IMG/VR virus record: IMGVR_UViG_3300002180_000656
Coordinates: 2,552-35,521 of that record
Source of the DNA: a virus
DNA length: 32,970 bases
Strand: one strand, 5' to 3'
The position numbers and the translations under genes are program-made. Shown here piece by piece: positions 9,414 through 17,608 of this stretch (the stretch's first letter is position 1; each line of letters begins with the position of its first letter). The notes below the pieces were generated by a model. It did not search any database and had not been told where the DNA came from. It saw only the letters and a program-made list of their open reading frames with translations.

Positions 9414-9437
9414 AAAAAAACCGCCTTTCGACGGCGG
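9414..9437 (-). terminator. Rho-independent terminator before the major tail gene
   Basis: On the minus strand CCGCC, a 7-base loop, GGCGG, then seven T residues. It closes the transcript of the small gene upstream and lies only 15 bases before the major-tail start. Confidence 0.7.
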
Positions 9438-9463
9438 GTTGTCATCCAGTTTTCAGCAGCCGA

Positions 9464-9649
9464 TCAGCTGCGTTGCGTTTTCTTTGTCTTGTTGGCTGGG
9501 GGTGGTTTGTGTGCTGCACCAGCTTTGATCGCAGCGTCGATAAAATCGCGCGGAAATGTCTGTGCCACATCACTTGCCTTGGCACCAAAACCTAGATTTG
9601 ACTTTGGCCGACCCCAATGAAAGTCTGTCGTAAACACCACTTTAGCCAT
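9464..9649 (-). CDS. Small conserved-looking phage protein, unknown function
   Basis: 61 residues from the ATG at 9649 (MAKVVFTTDFHWGRPKSNLG), basic at the C-terminus (ANKTKKTQRS). The pattern of a short beta-strand start, a central hydrophobic strand and DAAIKAGAAHK is one I associate with ~60-residue proteins found among head-tail genes of many siphophages, without known function. A longer start at 9661 is possible but would abut the divergent plus-strand gene to the base. It must be expressed by read-through across the oppositely oriented gene 9662-9976 or from a promoter inside it. The gene ends just before a strong terminator. Confidence 0.6.
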   Translation of the reverse strand: MAKVVFTTDFHWGRPKSNLGFGAKASDVAQTFPRDFIDAAIKAGAAHKPPPANKTKKTQRS

Positions 9650-9661
9650 AGGAACCACCAT

Positions 9662-9976
9662 ATGCGTTTTCTCCTCGTTTTGATCACCCTTGCCAGCCCT
9701 GCCACAGCCGACCAACACACTGACGAAATTTGCGCCCTGTTCACCCAGATCACTGGACCAGCCTTCGATTATCAAACTGACATGTCAAACGCCCTGAATG
9801 GCGTGATCGACGAAGTGGTGACGCTGCGCAAATCGCTCGGCTCGGACGCTGTTAAAATGCAGCCACTCATCGATGAATTTGGCAAAGTGGGCGAAATCGT
9901 AATGCACAACCTATCCACCAAACTGCAAACCCAACAAAAACTGCGCCGCGTCACGAAACTGTGCGCCTTTAATTAA
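9662..9976 (+). CDS. Secreted/periplasmic small protein of unknown function (moron-like, opposite strand)
   Basis: 104 residues. The ATG has AGGA eight bases upstream. MRFLLVLITLASPATA is a good signal peptide with cleavage after TA, giving a mature protein of about 88 residues. Only two cysteines are present, one near each end of the mature chain (DEICALF and TKLCAFN), so they could form a disulfide in the periplasm. The body looks helical (DYQTDMSNALNGVIDEVVTL). It is the only plus-strand gene in the 17 kb structural block: divergent from the 61-residue gene and convergent, with an 8-base overlap, with the HK97 gp10-like gene. I do not recognise the family. Confidence 0.7.
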   Translation: MRFLLVLITLASPATADQHTDEICALFTQITGPAFDYQTDMSNALNGVIDEVVTLRKSLGSDAVKMQPLIDEFGKVGEIVMHNLSTKLQTQQKLRRVTKLCAFN

Positions 9977-10412
9977 GCGATTTAATCACCTTTCTCATAT
10001 TACGGGCCACTCGGGATTTTCCCCGTTTCTTTAGTGACCTGTAGGATGGCCAGAAATATGGGCTTGAAGCCCGCGCCTTGGTCCCGAATTCCTGAATGGC
10101 AGCATTTTGAAACTTGTGTCCGCGCTTGTTGGTCACCATCGTGGTTTCATCACCCGCATATACCGTGATGCGCATTGTGCCGTATTTTCGCCCACCGACT
10201 TCGCCAATCGTGATCGATCCTGCGGGCGCTTCACCCCACGTCCAGCCGATTGATTGCGCCAATCTGCCCTGATCTCTGGGCACCAACCGGCGCATCATCG
10301 CAACCAGTTCCTCGGCCCATTTTTCCAAATCCCTTTTGATCTGGTCGCGCAACGCCTCCGGCACCTTTTTCGTCAGGTGATTGCGAAAGGCTGCCAAACC
10401 CTCAACAGCCAT
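9969..10412 (-). CDS. HK97 gp10-like head-tail / minor tail protein
   Basis: 147 residues. Features are a basic helical N-terminus (LTKKVPEALRDQIKRDLEKWAEELVAMMRRLVPRDQGRLAQSI), then ITVYAGDE and the family signature AAIQEFGTKARASSPYFWPSY, with a basic C-terminal helix. HK97 gp10-type proteins complete the head-tail or tail-terminator interface before tail joining. The start is TAATG-coupled to the DUF3168 gene. Its last eight bases overlap the convergent secreted gene. Confidence 0.88.
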   Translation of the reverse strand: MAVEGLAAFRNHLTKKVPEALRDQIKRDLEKWAEELVAMMRRLVPRDQGRLAQSIGWTWGEAPAGSITIGEVGGRKYGTMRITVYAGDETTMVTNKRGHKFQNAAIQEFGTKARASSPYFWPSYRSLKKRGKSRVARNMRKVIKSLN

Positions 10413-10819
10413 TATTCGCCCTCAACCTTTGCCGTCACCGTCACCACGCCGTGCGCCGAGATCCCGTCAGGGTCAGGCAACACCCGAACGCCGATATTCA
10501 GCACATCCACCAGCGCATAGGGGTCAGGCATTGGCCCAACCATTGCTTTCAACGACTTGCGCACGGCACCGCATATCTGCCGTGCTTCAACCAAACGGCC
10601 ATGTTTTTCTGACCAGATATCCAGCTGCAAGGTTTCCTCACCAGCCTCGATACACTCCGAACTGTCATCCACCGTGTCACTGGGGCCAAAGGTGATATAG
10701 GGCGCAACCGCCCCTGCCCGTGCCCCGTCATAAATACGGTCGCCAACCAAGGCGACTATCGCGGCATCGGCCAGCAGATGGTCATACACCAGCTTTTGCA
10801 ATTCAGCAGACGCGCTCAC
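10412..10819 (-). CDS. Tail completion / terminator protein, DUF3168
   Basis: 135 residues, GTG start overlapping the upstream stop (GTGA). LQKLVYDHLLADAAIVALVGDRIYDG followed by APYITFGP and ETLQLDIWSEKHG is the DUF3168 pattern. In HK97-like and SPP1-like phages this protein caps the tail tube and joins it to the head. Order is as usual, between the gp10-like gene and the head-closure gene. Confidence 0.9.
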   Translation of the reverse strand: MSASAELQKLVYDHLLADAAIVALVGDRIYDGARAGAVAPYITFGPSDTVDDSSECIEAGEETLQLDIWSEKHGRLVEARQICGAVRKSLKAMVGPMPDPYALVDVLNIGVRVLPDPDGISAHGVVTVTAKVEGE

Positions 10820-11160
10820 ACCGCCACCCCGCTTTCACAGGTTAACTCGTAGTAAATCCCGTCATCAGTCGGCACTTTGGTGCGAATATTATACTCGACG
10901 TTCTCGACGGTATCGCGCACGCGCCATTCCTGTGTCACAGGCTTGGATTGATCAGACGCAAACACAGTGATCACAGCGCTCTGCTTACCCTGCAATCGAC
11001 CCGCTTGCACTACCTCTCCACCGCGCAAGTACATAATATCACCTCGACATTCGAAAACCTCAATCCAGGATTCCACCTCGCCACCATAGCCGTCTGGCGC
11101 AACGACCGGCTGGTCAAATGCCAATATGGAACGCATTGAAATCGATGAGCGCTTACTCAT
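10816..11160 (-). CDS. Head closure / head-tail adaptor protein
   Basis: 114 residues, ATG overlapping the upstream stop (ATGA). The beta-barrel pattern RSILAFDQPVVAPDGYGGEVESW, GRLQGKQSAVITV and WRVRDTVENVEYNIRTKVP is that of SPP1 gp16-like / Phage_H_T_join proteins that seal the connector after packaging. Neighbours on both sides are connector-completion genes, in agreement. Confidence 0.85.
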   Translation of the reverse strand: MSKRSSISMRSILAFDQPVVAPDGYGGEVESWIEVFECRGDIMYLRGGEVVQAGRLQGKQSAVITVFASDQSKPVTQEWRVRDTVENVEYNIRTKVPTDDGIYYELTCESGVAV

Positions 11161-11444
11161 GTGAAATTCCGATAGGTTTCAAGGCAATCATGCCAACCCT
11201 GCGGCAACCCAGTTCCATCACCATCATCCGTGGCCGAAGGGTTCAGATACATAGTTGACGCATGCGACATGATTGCGGTTTCAATCGGTGCCGGAACGCC
11301 GCTTGGATAATCTACCGCGAAATCGGCGCGCAAATAGCGCTCGGCATGACTGACACCTGCATCCAACAGGTTTTGCAGCAATACATCATCCGATGCGTGT
11401 GTCACCCGCAAGTGGCGCTTTAAATCATCAAGTATCAGTGCCAT
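11157..11444 (-). CDS. Head-tail connector protein, HK97 gp6-like
   Basis: 95 residues, helical. LDDLKRHLRVTHASDDVLLQNLLDAGVSHAERYL is the hallmark N-terminal helix pair of gp6-like adaptors that dock on the portal ring. AAAGGG lies upstream of the ATG. The four genes 9969-11444 are linked by overlaps and form a standard head-completion module. Confidence 0.9.
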   Translation of the reverse strand: MALILDDLKRHLRVTHASDDVLLQNLLDAGVSHAERYLRADFAVDYPSGVPAPIETAIMSHASTMYLNPSATDDGDGTGLPQGWHDCLETYRNFT

Positions 11445-11454
11445 GCCGAACCCT

Positions 11455-11892
11455 TTATTTAGCTGTGTCGGGCTTGGTTGCCACAGCTGATGTTTTCAGG
11501 TCTTCGACCTCTTGCCGAGCGGCATCGCGTTCGGTAATGGCAGCGTCCAAAGCGGCCTGCGCGTCAGTCGCGGCTGTTTCAGCAGAGGCTGTCAGATCTT
11601 TGACCTCGTTCTGCGCAGCATCGCGGTCAGCATTTGCGGCCTTAACCGCTTTTTCAGCATCAGCCAAATCCGCTAAAGCCACCTCGTCAGCGGTATCGGC
11701 GGTCACCAAAGAAACCACAGCTTCGCGCTCTTTTTTGGCCTGCTTATCTGTCAACTTCACAGCGGCCTTGTTCTCAATCATGGAGTCGACAGCCTTTTTG
11801 GTGGCAAAGTTTTTCATGTTCAAGTCATAGATAATCCCGTGAATGAACGTGCCCACCGCTGTATCGCGCGTAGATTTAATTTTGATCAACAT
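11455..11892 (-). CDS. Coiled-coil protein of unknown function downstream of capsid
   Basis: 145 residues. The first ~50 residues (MLIKIKSTRDTAVGTFIHGII) look like a small domain often seen in short phage proteins encoded after the capsid gene. Residues from about 55 to 135 are an Ala/Asp/Glu-rich heptad-like coiled coil (ADLADAEKAVKAANADRDAAQ) with internal similarity between successive ~40-residue stretches. A good Shine-Dalgarno (GGAAAG) precedes the ATG, and a terminator lies in front of it. It could be a head-associated or assembly protein; I cannot assign it. Confidence 0.7.
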   Translation of the reverse strand: MLIKIKSTRDTAVGTFIHGIIYDLNMKNFATKKAVDSMIENKAAVKLTDKQAKKEREAVVSLVTADTADEVALADLADAEKAVKAANADRDAAQNEVKDLTASAETAATDAQAALDAAITERDAARQEVEDLKTSAVATKPDTAK

Positions 11893-11911
11893 CGTCTTTC
11901 CGTCCTTTCAT

Positions 11912-11941
11912 AAAAAACCCGCGCCAGTTGTTTGGCGCGGG
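11912..11941 (-). terminator. Rho-independent terminator after the capsid gene
   Basis: Minus strand: 9-bp perfect stem CCCGCGCCA/TGGCGCGGG, 6-base loop, then six T residues. It lies 25 bases after the capsid stop and 20 bases before the next start. It probably ends a fraction of capsid transcripts. Confidence 0.85.
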
Positions 11942-11966
11942 CTGTTTTTAAGTGGTCAGAACGACC

Positions 11967-13274
11967 CTATGGCAGCGTGCCTGCAACCATTGCCAGCGCC
12001 CGCTTGATCGCCAGCGCTTGGCGTTTGGTGGCTTTCATGGTCAGCATGCCTTCAACAAAGTTGGTGCCATGCTCGGACGAAATCAGCACTTCAGTATCCA
12101 TCCGGTCATGAAGCGTGGCCGCCATGAACAGATCACCAACAAGGAATTCAGTCGCACCAAACGAATTGGTTTCGACAACATCCTTGCCCCACAGCATTGG
12201 GGTTGTTTGCGCGCCTGGATTGCCAAAGATAAAGTTGGCGTTCCCATCTTTCAGCAAGTCAATGCCCGCCCAAGCAGTCGGATTGAGAACAATCGCGGTA
12301 CCAATGTGATCGGCCAGCGCAAGCTGCAAAAGCGCAAGGCGAATACGGTCAATCGCCGTAACATTTGGCAAGCCAACTGCCGCAACAAACGCTGTGGCCT
12401 CTGTCATCAAACCGCTGTGATTTTCACCCACACCGTCACCCGTCAGGATTTGCTTTTCTTCCTTCAGGTCCAAACCATAACGCATCTCGCCGTCCAGTTC
12501 GGTTTGAAGCTGCGCTGCGTCCGCCAGTGCTTCCTCCGAAATGTGGGTAACGTGTGAAATCTTCTTCACCAGCGTTGTGGCTTTATCCCAGCCATAAGCG
12601 GATACAGGTGCGGCAGCCTCCTCGGCAACCATTCCGGTCTGATCATCACGCAAAACCTGTTTGCTGTGAATAACAGAACCAGAATCCGTGCGGCCAACAT
12701 TGAGCAGATCACGAATACGAAGGCGGCGACGTTGCATATTAACGGGGGTGCGGTCCTCATCAGCGAAGATCAAGCCACCAGCAGAACCCGACGCAGTCGT
12801 GATCGCATTGCCAACCTTCATCGTCATGGCACCGGAAAACCCGTTTTCAGCATAGGCCTTCAATTTGGCATCATCGGCCACGACAGCTTGGCCCAATGTC
12901 ATCACACCATCAGATTCGCGCCCGCCGCCCTCAGCCATTTCCTGCGCCATTTCCAATGCTTTGGCGTCCAGACCCTCGACCTTTTCAGTCAGCGATTTGA
13001 TCAGCCCGTCAGCGGTGTTTTGTGCCTTAAGCAACGCATCGGCGTTGGCTTTGGTTTCTGCTGAAACCTCGCCAGCTTTCTGAGCCTCTGACAGAGCATT
13101 TTCGGCGGTCTTTTTCAGATCACTGCCGATCCGCTCCATCTGGTTACTGACCTCTTTCAGCGTTTTTTCCAGATCGCCGTTGGACAGATCATTCATTGGG
13201 CGGCCAATCAGACCAGTTGGCGTTGCGCACGCCAAAGCCGCCACCGAAGCGGCACACATCATACGTTTGTTCAT
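11967..13274 (-). CDS. Major capsid protein, HK97 family, with N-terminal scaffold domain
   Basis: 435 residues. Residues ~30-115 are a helical delta/scaffold region (DLEKTLKEVSNQMERIGSDLKK...). The HK97-fold shell domain follows (VNMQRRRLRIRDLLNVGRTDSGSVIHSKQ; ILTGDGVGENHSGLM; IVLNPTAWAGIDLLKDGNANFIFG; EHGTNFVEGMLTMKATKRQALAI). The ClpP-like protease encoded just upstream is expected to remove the scaffold region. The first 24 residues (MNKRMMCAASVAALACATPTG) look like a signal or lipobox sequence, unusual for a capsid. The GGAG eight bases before this ATG supports it as the real start, while the next Met (27) has no ribosome site. Confidence 0.93.
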   Translation of the reverse strand: MNKRMMCAASVAALACATPTGLIGRPMNDLSNGDLEKTLKEVSNQMERIGSDLKKTAENALSEAQKAGEVSAETKANADALLKAQNTADGLIKSLTEKVEGLDAKALEMAQEMAEGGGRESDGVMTLGQAVVADDAKLKAYAENGFSGAMTMKVGNAITTASGSAGGLIFADEDRTPVNMQRRRLRIRDLLNVGRTDSGSVIHSKQVLRDDQTGMVAEEAAAPVSAYGWDKATTLVKKISHVTHISEEALADAAQLQTELDGEMRYGLDLKEEKQILTGDGVGENHSGLMTEATAFVAAVGLPNVTAIDRIRLALLQLALADHIGTAIVLNPTAWAGIDLLKDGNANFIFGNPGAQTTPMLWGKDVVETNSFGATEFLVGDLFMAATLHDRMDTEVLISSEHGTNFVEGMLTMKATKRQALAIKRALAMVAGTLP

Positions 13275-13286
13275 TGGATTACTCCG

Positions 13287-14132
13287 TTAGATTGATTTCA
13301 ATGTTTCCAAAAGGCTGCTTGCAGCCTCGATTTCAGCAGCGCGCGGCATGCTGGTTGGGGCAGCGCTAGGCTTGCCCCCTTTCAGGGCGGCGACCAATTC
13401 GCGCCGATCTGTTCGTGAAACACCGGCACGGGTAAGATGCAAATCCATCTTTTTCTGTGCCGCCATTGGTGTTGTTGACGTTGAATTGCTTGTGCTGGTG
13501 TCGATTTCATCCGAGGGCAACAGCCCGTCAGCAAAACCCTGCTCTACCGCCGCCGAGCCGCCAATCCATGTTTCGCGGTCGAGCATGGCACCGAGTTCTT
13601 TTTCCCCCAGTCCGGTGCGCGAGGCGTATATATCAACCAGCGCCTGATCAAACGGGTCCAGCCAATCGGCCACTTCGCGCAGATCGTGGCGATCACCCGC
13701 CGCATAGACCTGTGTGTTGTGGATCATCAAGAAACTGGCGCGCGCGATTTGGATGTCGTCACCAGCCATTGCAATGAAGGATGCAGCTGATGCCGCCATG
13801 CCCAGTATTTTCACCGTCACCGCACCGTTGTGTTCGCGCAGCAGATTGTAGATTGCCAGCCCTTCGAAAAAGTCACCGCCCGGCGAATTGATATTGACCA
13901 CAACATCATTCTCACCAATCTGGCGCAACGCAGCGGCGATACGTTTGGCCGTGACGCCGTCGCCAAACCAGTTTTCCCCGATGGGGTCCATGACCGAAAT
14001 GCTGTTTTCGCCAGAGGCTTCATTTGCAACCTTGATGTCAGGATTCCAGCGCTTAACAGCATCGGCAGAAACGTCAGAACGCACACCTGGGCGGACCTGA
14101 ATATCGGCTTTCGGTAAATTGCGCTTGCTCAC
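13287..14132 (-). CDS. Prohead maturation protease, ClpP-like (S14)
   Basis: 281 residues, GTG start placed directly after the portal stop (TAAGTG). The ClpP fold is clear: VVVNINSPGGDFFEGLAIYNLL, then GMAASAASFIAMAG with the probable nucleophile at Ser115, and MIHN with the probable base at His138, a Ser-His spacing like that of ClpP. It should cleave the capsid scaffold domain during head maturation. The last ~70 residues (Ser/Thr-rich linker then LTRAGVSRTDRRELVAAL) are an extension beyond the protease domain and may bind the scaffold. Confidence 0.93.
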   Translation of the reverse strand: MSKRNLPKADIQVRPGVRSDVSADAVKRWNPDIKVANEASGENSISVMDPIGENWFGDGVTAKRIAAALRQIGENDVVVNINSPGGDFFEGLAIYNLLREHNGAVTVKILGMAASAASFIAMAGDDIQIARASFLMIHNTQVYAAGDRHDLREVADWLDPFDQALVDIYASRTGLGEKELGAMLDRETWIGGSAAVEQGFADGLLPSDEIDTSTSNSTSTTPMAAQKKMDLHLTRAGVSRTDRRELVAALKGGKPSAAPTSMPRAAEIEAASSLLETLKSI

Positions 14133-15356
14133 TTAACTATCCTTTCCCATTAGATCGACCAGCCCCATAGAAGTCTGAACAACCAATTCATCGCTATTGC
14201 CGCCACGGCGTGGCAGGTTCAATTTGTCACGACCTTCGTCGCCGGTCATGATGCCTGCCATCCGCATTTTCAGCAGGAAGTCACCTTTTGACTGACTATC
14301 CATTTGCAACATGGCTTCTCTGTTGAATTCGAAAAACCATTTGTCGCGTTTTTCAACTGGCACCAAATCTTTCGATATCCGCGCCTCAATTTTGCGCAGC
14401 AACGGATTGATACCCAAAGTCAGCCACGACAGCATGATTGCTTCGACACCGCTGCCCCACATGGTTTGCCCCTCACTCGAGTGGCCAACAATGATCGGCG
14501 GCACACCAAACCAACGGCACACATCCTCAACACTAAAGCGCCGCGTTTCCAGCAACTGCGCATCCTCTGGGTTCATCTGCAGTTGGTCCCATTTTAAACC
14601 TGCTTCCAGTGTCAAAACTTTGCCGGCCTTTGTCGAACCAGTGTAGGCGTCCATCATTTCGCCCAGTTGATTTCGCTGTTCTGGATTTAGAGTTTGTTCC
14701 GAGGTGACAATGCCGCTGGGCATCATCGCGTTTGAAAATGTCCCGCTGGCGCTTTCATCCGCAGCCAGCGCTGCGCCAATAGAATTTGCACCATAACGCA
14801 CCGCCGACATCCCGATCCCGTTACCACCGACAAAATCACGTAAATGGAAAACCTTTTCCGCAGGCAAATAGGATTTTCTACCGCGATCCATCACCGCATA
14901 TTTCAACCCGCCCCTGCCGTCAGGCTCCGGTGTGATATTAAACAACGGGCGGACACCGACCATGCTTTTTCCAACGAACAGTTTTTCGGCGTAACTGTTG
15001 CCGCCCATTTTCAGGCTGGACACCTGATTTTCCCAATACTCAACCGCCGTTTGCCCGGTGTTGGGACTGCGGGTCAGGATATCCGATAGGTCATTGCTGA
15101 TTTTCTCGCGCCCGCCATCAGATTTCTTTTCGTACAAAGCCAGCGGCAATGTCGAAACCAGCTGCGCAGTTTTGGCGACACATGACCAAACAGCCGAGGA
15201 CTCCAGCGACGTTTTGGTCGTCACTAATTTGCCAGATGTCGATTTGACCCCAGCATATTCCAGTGGAACCGACCCGCTCAGGTTTACCCAACCGGATTCG
15301 CCTGCCGCCAGCTCGTTTTTAATGCCGCGAACCGCAGCTTTGACAAATCTGATCAT
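14133..15356 (-). CDS. Portal protein, HK97 family
   Basis: 407 residues, the usual length. SAVWSCVAKTAQLVSTLPLALYEK, then AVEYWENQVSSLKMGGNSYAEK, FHLRDFVGGNGIGMSAVRYGANSI and FSVEDVCRWFGVPPIIVGH are diagnostic of HK97-type portals. The dodecameric ring is the DNA channel and the dock for terminase and connector. The ATG overlaps the terminase stop (ATGA). Confidence 0.96.
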   Translation of the reverse strand: MIRFVKAAVRGIKNELAAGESGWVNLSGSVPLEYAGVKSTSGKLVTTKTSLESSAVWSCVAKTAQLVSTLPLALYEKKSDGGREKISNDLSDILTRSPNTGQTAVEYWENQVSSLKMGGNSYAEKLFVGKSMVGVRPLFNITPEPDGRGGLKYAVMDRGRKSYLPAEKVFHLRDFVGGNGIGMSAVRYGANSIGAALAADESASGTFSNAMMPSGIVTSEQTLNPEQRNQLGEMMDAYTGSTKAGKVLTLEAGLKWDQLQMNPEDAQLLETRRFSVEDVCRWFGVPPIIVGHSSEGQTMWGSGVEAIMLSWLTLGINPLLRKIEARISKDLVPVEKRDKWFFEFNREAMLQMDSQSKGDFLLKMRMAGIMTGDEGRDKLNLPRRGGNSDELVVQTSMGLVDLMGKDS

Positions 15357-17059
15357 ACTGACATCACCGGATTTGACAGAAATTCATCCATCCCTTTTCC
15401 TGTTGCTTCGGGGTTCCAGCTCATCAACGTGACGCCATTGAATAGTGCCATTAAGGGGTCGATTTTTCCTGACCCGGAAACTGCTTTTGTCACCACAACT
15501 GCATTGCCTCTTTTTTCTGCCCGAGCGTTACTGACACACCAATCCATCAAAGGTTGGTCGGCATGACGCAGTGATTTGGCAAACAACTTGCGCTCCGTGC
15601 CTTTAATAGCCCCGTTCAATTTGTATCCCTGCGTAACCGAACACAGCTGATCCGCGCTGATACCAACCTCGACCAGCGCATCAATGATGGCCGTCACACC
15701 TTCCGGGTCCAGACCAACAGCGCGCTGTTCCGGCAGCAAACCTGCCACATGAAGCATGGCGCAGAGTTCTGCCACTTCCTCGATATCCTGTGTAGGATGA
15801 TCACAAATCACTAGATCACCATCAGCAGCGTAGCTTTCCATGCGCTCGTTGTTTTTCTTGCGTCGCTCCAGTCCGATTTTGTGGACCCAAGCTCGGCTCC
15901 AAGAAATCCAGTCTTTAGTTTTGGAGTGTCTGCCGATTATCGACAGGCCCAATAAATCGTCCATTCCACCACCATCGATACCAACAACACAAACCTCGCA
16001 ATCGTTGATGATGGTTTCCAAGGTCACCCCCGGCATCGCCGTGTCGGACCACAATGGTGCGCCAACCCAGTTCTCGCCAGACATCCCTTCGCCAATCTGG
16101 ATGTTCAGATGCTGCGAATACCACGTCAGCTCACTCTCGCGGCTTTCCTTGGCGTTGTTTTCATAGTCGCGAACAAGTCCTTCAATGGTCAAGGACAACC
16201 CAAGATTTGGCATTACAAAGGGCCAAAGGGCTTTATTCAGCCACGGCTCTTTTTCGTCGCGCTGCATATCCATCGGGAATTCATAAAGCACCGGCAACAT
16301 GACCGGATTTTTTCCACCATCGCCGTCGCGGATTTTCCGCGCCTTAGCCAGTTCCTCGGCAAACACGCCCTGCGGCTCAGTGTCTGACTGCGTTGTTATG
16401 AACAGGATTTGCGATTGGTGTTTGGTCACACCACTACCGCGGATCTGTCGCAGCACTCGTTTCCCGTGCGCCGTATTGCCCAAAATGTGCACTTCGTCAA
16501 AAATGGTCAGCTGCGGAATCTCGCCCGTAACCACCCTCAGATCAAAGGTTTTGACCTGTAGTTTGGCCCCTGTCTTTCGCCGAATTATTTGTTTCAGATG
16601 TTCCTTAACTAGGAATATCTTCGACAGACGTTCATCCGCAACGATCATCCCATGCGCCTGCTCAAAACATCGATCGGCAATCGCTTGCGTTGGCCCAATG
16701 ATGACCATATTCGCGTTCGGGCGTTCGTTGATGTAAAGGGCCGTCAGGCCCAGCCCGCCAGAATAGGTTGTTTTGGAATTCTTCTTTGGCACAAGGACAA
16801 ACATTTCTTGAACCAGCTTCATTTTCGTTTCGGGGTCTGTAGCCGCCAGAAACGTAACCATGATTTCGCGAAACCAATCCCCGCAGGCTTCTTCCAGATA
16901 GGGTTGCCCTGCTACATCTGGCAAACGCAAGTGATTGAAAAACACCGTGATGACATGCGCAAGTTCTTCATCGATTGGCAGGTCAGCAATCGGAACCTGC
17001 CCCGCCTGTAGCTTTTCCCACCAATCTGGGCAGGCAAAATCATACGATGTATCCAGCAT
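15353..17059 (-). CDS. terL: Terminase large subunit (HK97-like, Terminase_1)
   Basis: 568 residues. The ATPase domain shows a Walker-A-like VPKKNSKTT (residues 90-98), the Walker B LTIFDEV (184-190) and a coupling motif ILFITTQSD. The C-terminal RNase-H-like nuclease domain has VVGIDGGGMDDLLGL with the first metal-binding Asp. It drives DNA into the prohead and cuts the concatemer. ATG follows the small-subunit stop without a gap. The HK97-type class and the adjacent HNH gene suggest cohesive-end (cos) packaging. Confidence 0.96.
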   Translation of the reverse strand: MLDTSYDFACPDWWEKLQAGQVPIADLPIDEELAHVITVFFNHLRLPDVAGQPYLEEACGDWFREIMVTFLAATDPETKMKLVQEMFVLVPKKNSKTTYSGGLGLTALYINERPNANMVIIGPTQAIADRCFEQAHGMIVADERLSKIFLVKEHLKQIIRRKTGAKLQVKTFDLRVVTGEIPQLTIFDEVHILGNTAHGKRVLRQIRGSGVTKHQSQILFITTQSDTEPQGVFAEELAKARKIRDGDGGKNPVMLPVLYEFPMDMQRDEKEPWLNKALWPFVMPNLGLSLTIEGLVRDYENNAKESRESELTWYSQHLNIQIGEGMSGENWVGAPLWSDTAMPGVTLETIINDCEVCVVGIDGGGMDDLLGLSIIGRHSKTKDWISWSRAWVHKIGLERRKKNNERMESYAADGDLVICDHPTQDIEEVAELCAMLHVAGLLPEQRAVGLDPEGVTAIIDALVEVGISADQLCSVTQGYKLNGAIKGTERKLFAKSLRHADQPLMDWCVSNARAEKRGNAVVVTKAVSGSGKIDPLMALFNGVTLMSWNPEATGKGMDEFLSNPVMSV

Positions 17060-17536
17060 CTAGTTTACGCGATCCGCATTGATCATGGCTTCAAATTCCT
17101 GTTCAGCATCTTCGGCTGATAGGGCTGAAATTTCCTTCTTGCCAAGTTTTACAGGGCTTTCTTTTTTGCCCCGGTTGGCAAGGTCATCCTCAACTTGCAT
17201 CAAATCATTGTCCTTGATCATTTGACCAAGTTCCCTGATTGCAGCCACGTTTCCGGTGTCAGCAGCTTCCACTACTTTTTCAAACCGCCAAGCGACCAAC
17301 CGATCCCGTTGGATCAATCTGGCCTTTAGTTCTGCCGAATAATGCCGTTCCAGCGTTGATCTGACGATGTGAATCGCGTTGGCAATTCGTTCATTACTCC
17401 ACCCCAAAGCCAGTAAGACTATGACTTTGTTACGATTTTTCTGTGTTGGCGCATGCGCTGGACGACCTCTACGAGTTGCCGATTGCATGACAGGATCGCC
17501 AAACAGGTCGTAATCCTGCTGAAAATTCTGATCCAT
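17060..17536 (-). CDS. terS: Terminase small subunit
   Basis: 158 residues from the ATG at 17536, which has AGGAG in front; the frame stays open further upstream, but that part is proline/arginine-rich translation of a G/C-rich non-coding stretch and I leave it out. An HTH lies at about residues 40-70 (LLALGWSNERIANAIHIVRSTLERHY), followed by a helical oligomerisation region (WRFEKVVEAADTGNVAAIREL). It should recognise the packaging site and load the large subunit, whose gene follows at once. Confidence 0.85.
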   Translation of the reverse strand: MDQNFQQDYDLFGDPVMQSATRRGRPAHAPTQKNRNKVIVLLALGWSNERIANAIHIVRSTLERHYSAELKARLIQRDRLVAWRFEKVVEAADTGNVAAIRELGQMIKDNDLMQVEDDLANRGKKESPVKLGKKEISALSAEDAEQEFEAMINADRVN

Positions 17537-17556
17537 TAAAAAAAATCTCCTCAAGA

Positions 17557-17608
17557 GGGGGGGCGGGTGGAGGGGCCAAGGGGTTGGTGGCTTTTGACCC
17601 ACCCCCCC
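17557..17608. repeat. G/C-rich inverted repeat before terS (candidate packaging-site region)
   Basis: GGGGGGGCGGGT at 17557-17568 and ACCCACCCCCCC at 17597-17608 pair 11 of 12, separated by 28 G-rich bases. The element fills most of the 87-base gap between the HNH and small-terminase genes, where cos sites of HK97-like phages commonly lie. No cut site can be named from this sequence alone. Confidence 0.4.

Noticed and set aside
9772-9954. Minus-strand 60-codon frame opposite the secreted gene
   Set aside because: No ribosome site and no recognisable protein pattern; the plus-strand gene with signal peptide accounts for the region.
17537-17602. Upstream extension of the small terminase
   Set aside because: The added residues are Pro/Leu/Arg-rich translation of the G/C-rich repeat; the ATG at 17536 has a good Shine-Dalgarno.
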